Shown here: piece by piece, positions 33,725 through 34,857 of the stretch
Position numbering within the stretch: the stretch's first letter is position 1
Layout of the letters: the number at the start of each line of letters is the position of its first letter
Assembly: GCA_017460955.1 (NCBI GenBank)
Contig: JAFTZY010000068.1
Span: 1 to 34,857, forward strand
Length of the DNA stretch: 34,857 nt
Reading direction: 5' to 3'
From: Oscillospiraceae bacterium
Lineage (GTDB): Bacteria; Bacillota; Clostridia; Oscillospirales; Ruminococcaceae
Notes under the pieces: model-generated
What the model was told of the DNA's origin: nothing
The model's input: the letters and a program-made list of their open reading frames with translations, nothing else
Databases searched by the model: none
Position numbers and translations under genes: made by a program

Positions 33725-33973
33725 CTTATTGTGAGAAGACAATCGAATAGAATCAAGTCCTTCCCTCTGAGCACGCTTCACCGGTTGGATAAACGTTGTT
33801 GAACTTATCCTATGTTTACCTGCTATCTCAGCAATGTTTCCTTTTCCATAAAGATATTCTTTTTCTGCTGCTATTCTTTCTTCATCTGTTAACTTGCTTT
33901 TCTTGGCATAAAATGACCCCTTTAGAGTTTTCACACTTTTGTTTATTCGTGTATCTGCTTTGAGGGGGGGCAT
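33725..33973 (-). pseudogene. Transposase N-terminal remnant (IS3-type OrfA-like)
   Basis: About 80 codons read KGSFYAKKSKLTDEERIAA, then EKEYLYGKGNIAEIAGKHRI and SSTTFI: the helix-turn-helix start of an IS3-type transposase first frame. The similarity fades after REGLDSIRLSSHNK, where the frame runs into the GC-rich repeat. No second transposase frame or terminal repeat is found, and no ribosome site precedes the ATG. Its low GC content differs from the helicase gene next door. Confidence 0.6.
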
Positions 33974-34008
33974 ATCCTATGGGGATAAGGCTTTTTCTTT
34001 TCAGGTGA

Positions 34009-34037
34009 TTGACTTTCTCATAGCGATCTGGTATAAT
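34009..34037 (+). promoter_or_regulatory. Promoter of the AT-rich hypothetical gene
   Basis: TTGACT (34009-34014), 17 bp, perfect TATAAT (34032-34037); predicted transcription start near 34044. Confidence 0.85.
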
Positions 34038-34043
34038 ACTGGT

Positions 34044-34097
34044 ATGGAGAAGGCACATGGTTACGCATTAAATTGTTATTTACAGGTGATAATATGA
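34044..34097 (+). CDS. Possible 17-codon leaderless upstream peptide
   Basis: An ATG at 34044, exactly where transcription should begin, opens a frame MEKAHGYALNCYLQVII whose TGA overlaps the next ATG (ATATGA). It has no room for a ribosome site, so it would be translated leaderless and couple translation to the following gene. No other support. Confidence 0.25.
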   Translation: MEKAHGYALNCYLQVII

Positions 34098-34432
34098 GGT
34101 TCTTCATAACTGAAAGTCAGAGGCAACAAAGAGGTGGAACTTGTTATTTTGAGTTTCAGCGAGGGCGGAGAGCAACAAACTATAAATCGGTTTGTTGGAG
34201 AAAAGATTCACTCTTGCTTCATATGGATATTGTTGACGAAATTACTTTATACAAAATCATTCCCGATTTCCAATACTATGGTGAGACGATAATAGATAAG
34301 GAAAAATGGAACATTATCCAAAACAATGTTAAAATACAAGGTGAAAAAGCTATTGAGGTTATAGATGAACTAAGCAGTTGGGTTGAAGAAAACTATAAAG
34401 ATTCTGAATATTTCGTGATTTCAGGTATATAA
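34094..34432 (+). CDS. Hypothetical protein of an AT-rich island
   Basis: A 112-residue soluble protein (MRFFITESQRQQRGGTCYF at the start, mixed charge, ending in DSEYFVISGI) with no signal peptide or membrane helix and no family I recognise. Start at 34094 has AGGTGA five bases upstream and a perfect promoter. Base composition and codons (many AAT, TAT, ATA, GAA) are clearly unlike the GC-rich neighbours, pointing to horizontal transfer. Size and isolation would suit an immunity or antitoxin-type protein, but nothing in the sequence proves it. Confidence 0.65.
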   Translation: MRFFITESQRQQRGGTCYFEFQRGRRATNYKSVCWRKDSLLLHMDIVDEITLYKIIPDFQYYGETIIDKEKWNIIQNNVKIQGEKAIEVIDELSSWVEENYKDSEYFVISGI

Positions 34433-34560
34433 ACTCTGATTTTTCTCAGTAACCAATTTCAAAAACCTTAGCCTATTGGCGCACCTGTTTTCTGCTCTGA
34501 ACAAGTCCAGATCGTAATTATGGCGCACACCACAACAATTATCCACCCTAACGGCACACA

Positions 34561-34596
34561 AACCCCTCGGAGCGTGATCTGAGGGGCTTTGATTTT
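34561..34596. terminator. Terminator-like hairpin upstream of the sigma factor gene
   Basis: CCCCTC / GAGGGG (34563-34568 / 34581-34586) is followed by CTTTGATTTT on the plus strand. It is 130 bp after the hypothetical gene. The remaining bases of 34433-34785 show no gene I can support; a short GC stem AAGGGC / GCCCTT (34748-34767) precedes the ribosome site of the next gene. Confidence 0.5.
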
Positions 34597-34785
34597 AGAG
34601 CGAAAAAAGATCGTTTGCGGATTCTATGCTGCGGAATTAACAAATATATGATATGATATTTGTGTACACTTCACAAACTTCATTTGTAGGCAGACTTTTT
34701 TCAAATTTCACTTTGAGTTTATCCAAAAAAGTGGTACAAATAAGTGAAAGGGCAGGAAACCGCCCTTGAGAGGAGGAATCCCCAC

Positions 34786-34857
34786 ATGGACAACGGTGAA
34801 AGTAGCTACCGCCGTTTCCTTGCGGGCGACGATGAGGGACTGCTTGAGATCATCTGC
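34786..34857 (+). CDS. RNA polymerase sigma-70 family factor, start only
   Basis: The first 24 codons (MDNGESSYRRFLAGDDEGLL, then EIIC) are visible before the window ends. They match the N-terminus of small sigma-70 factors found on mobile elements of gut Firmicutes, in which the helix begins RRFLxGDxxGxxEII. AGGAGG lies 12 bases before the ATG. Such factors may drive element-specific transcription; the rest of the gene is outside the window. Confidence 0.65.
   Translation, partial: MDNGESSYRRFLAGDDEGLLEIIC

Noticed and set aside
34468-34557. Minus-strand frame of 29 codons (GTG start) encoding a hydrophobic peptide, resembling a type I toxin
   Set aside because: No promoter is visible, the start is GTG, and the only ribosome site is buried in the CCCCTC/GAGGGG hairpin.

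Overview
The window looks like the chromosome of a GC-rich, fibre-degrading gut Ruminococcus or close Oscillospiraceae relative. Two large secreted proteins end in type I dockerins, the hallmark of cellulosomal clostridia. One is a two-lyase pectate lyase with a CBM77-like module, an architecture known from the Ruminococcus flavefaciens lineage. Most promoters are textbook sigma-A sites (TTGACA, 17 bp, TATAAT) followed by strong GGAGG ribosome sites. The species assignment is inference.

Region 1 (1-6130) is redox and nitrogen metabolism. On the minus strand gdhA (NADP-type glutamate dehydrogenase) is followed by an unlisted 48-codon gene coupled through TGATG, then a split proton-translocating transhydrogenase (pntAa, pntAb, pntB). 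Together these could make NADPH and use it to assimilate ammonia. Divergent from gdhA is a free-standing ANTAR domain protein. Convergent with that is an AraC-type response regulator whose receiver lacks the phosphoacceptor aspartate. The regulator's leader carries an intrinsic terminator overlapping an alternative small hairpin with an A1/G4 hexaloop, as ANTAR antiterminator targets have. This is the best candidate here for an undescribed regulatory circuit.

Region 2 (6131-15321) holds a 1454-residue secreted dockerin protein whose BspA-like leucine-rich-repeat block is visibly AT-richer than the rest of its gene. It continues with a PadR-controlled flavoprotein/SCP2-like/membrane fusion, and an M20 peptidase coupled to a GNAT acetyltransferase. 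Intergenic stretches contain duplicated and stacked palindromes.

Region 3 (15322-23473) is cell surface and defence against small molecules: a GT2-GtrA / phosphodiester glycosidase / small membrane protein operon, a TetR-controlled ABC transporter in which both ATPase and permease are broken, a Phd/PIN toxin-antitoxin pair, and a surface beta-helix lipoprotein. The upstream regions of the GT2 operon and the lipoprotein gene share 11-bp-phased tandem repeats, suggesting one OmpR-type regulator.

Region 4 (23474-30096, plus strand) is a LacI-like/degenerate GGDEF/AraC regulator followed by the dockerin pectate lyase, probably a regulator-target pair for pectin use.

Region 5 (30097-34857) holds a helicase-nuclease, possibly anti-phage, interrupted by an in-frame TAG between its Walker A and Walker B motifs. 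An AT-rich tail follows with a transposase remnant, an orphan hypothetical gene and the start of a sigma factor gene, which may be the edge of a mobile element.
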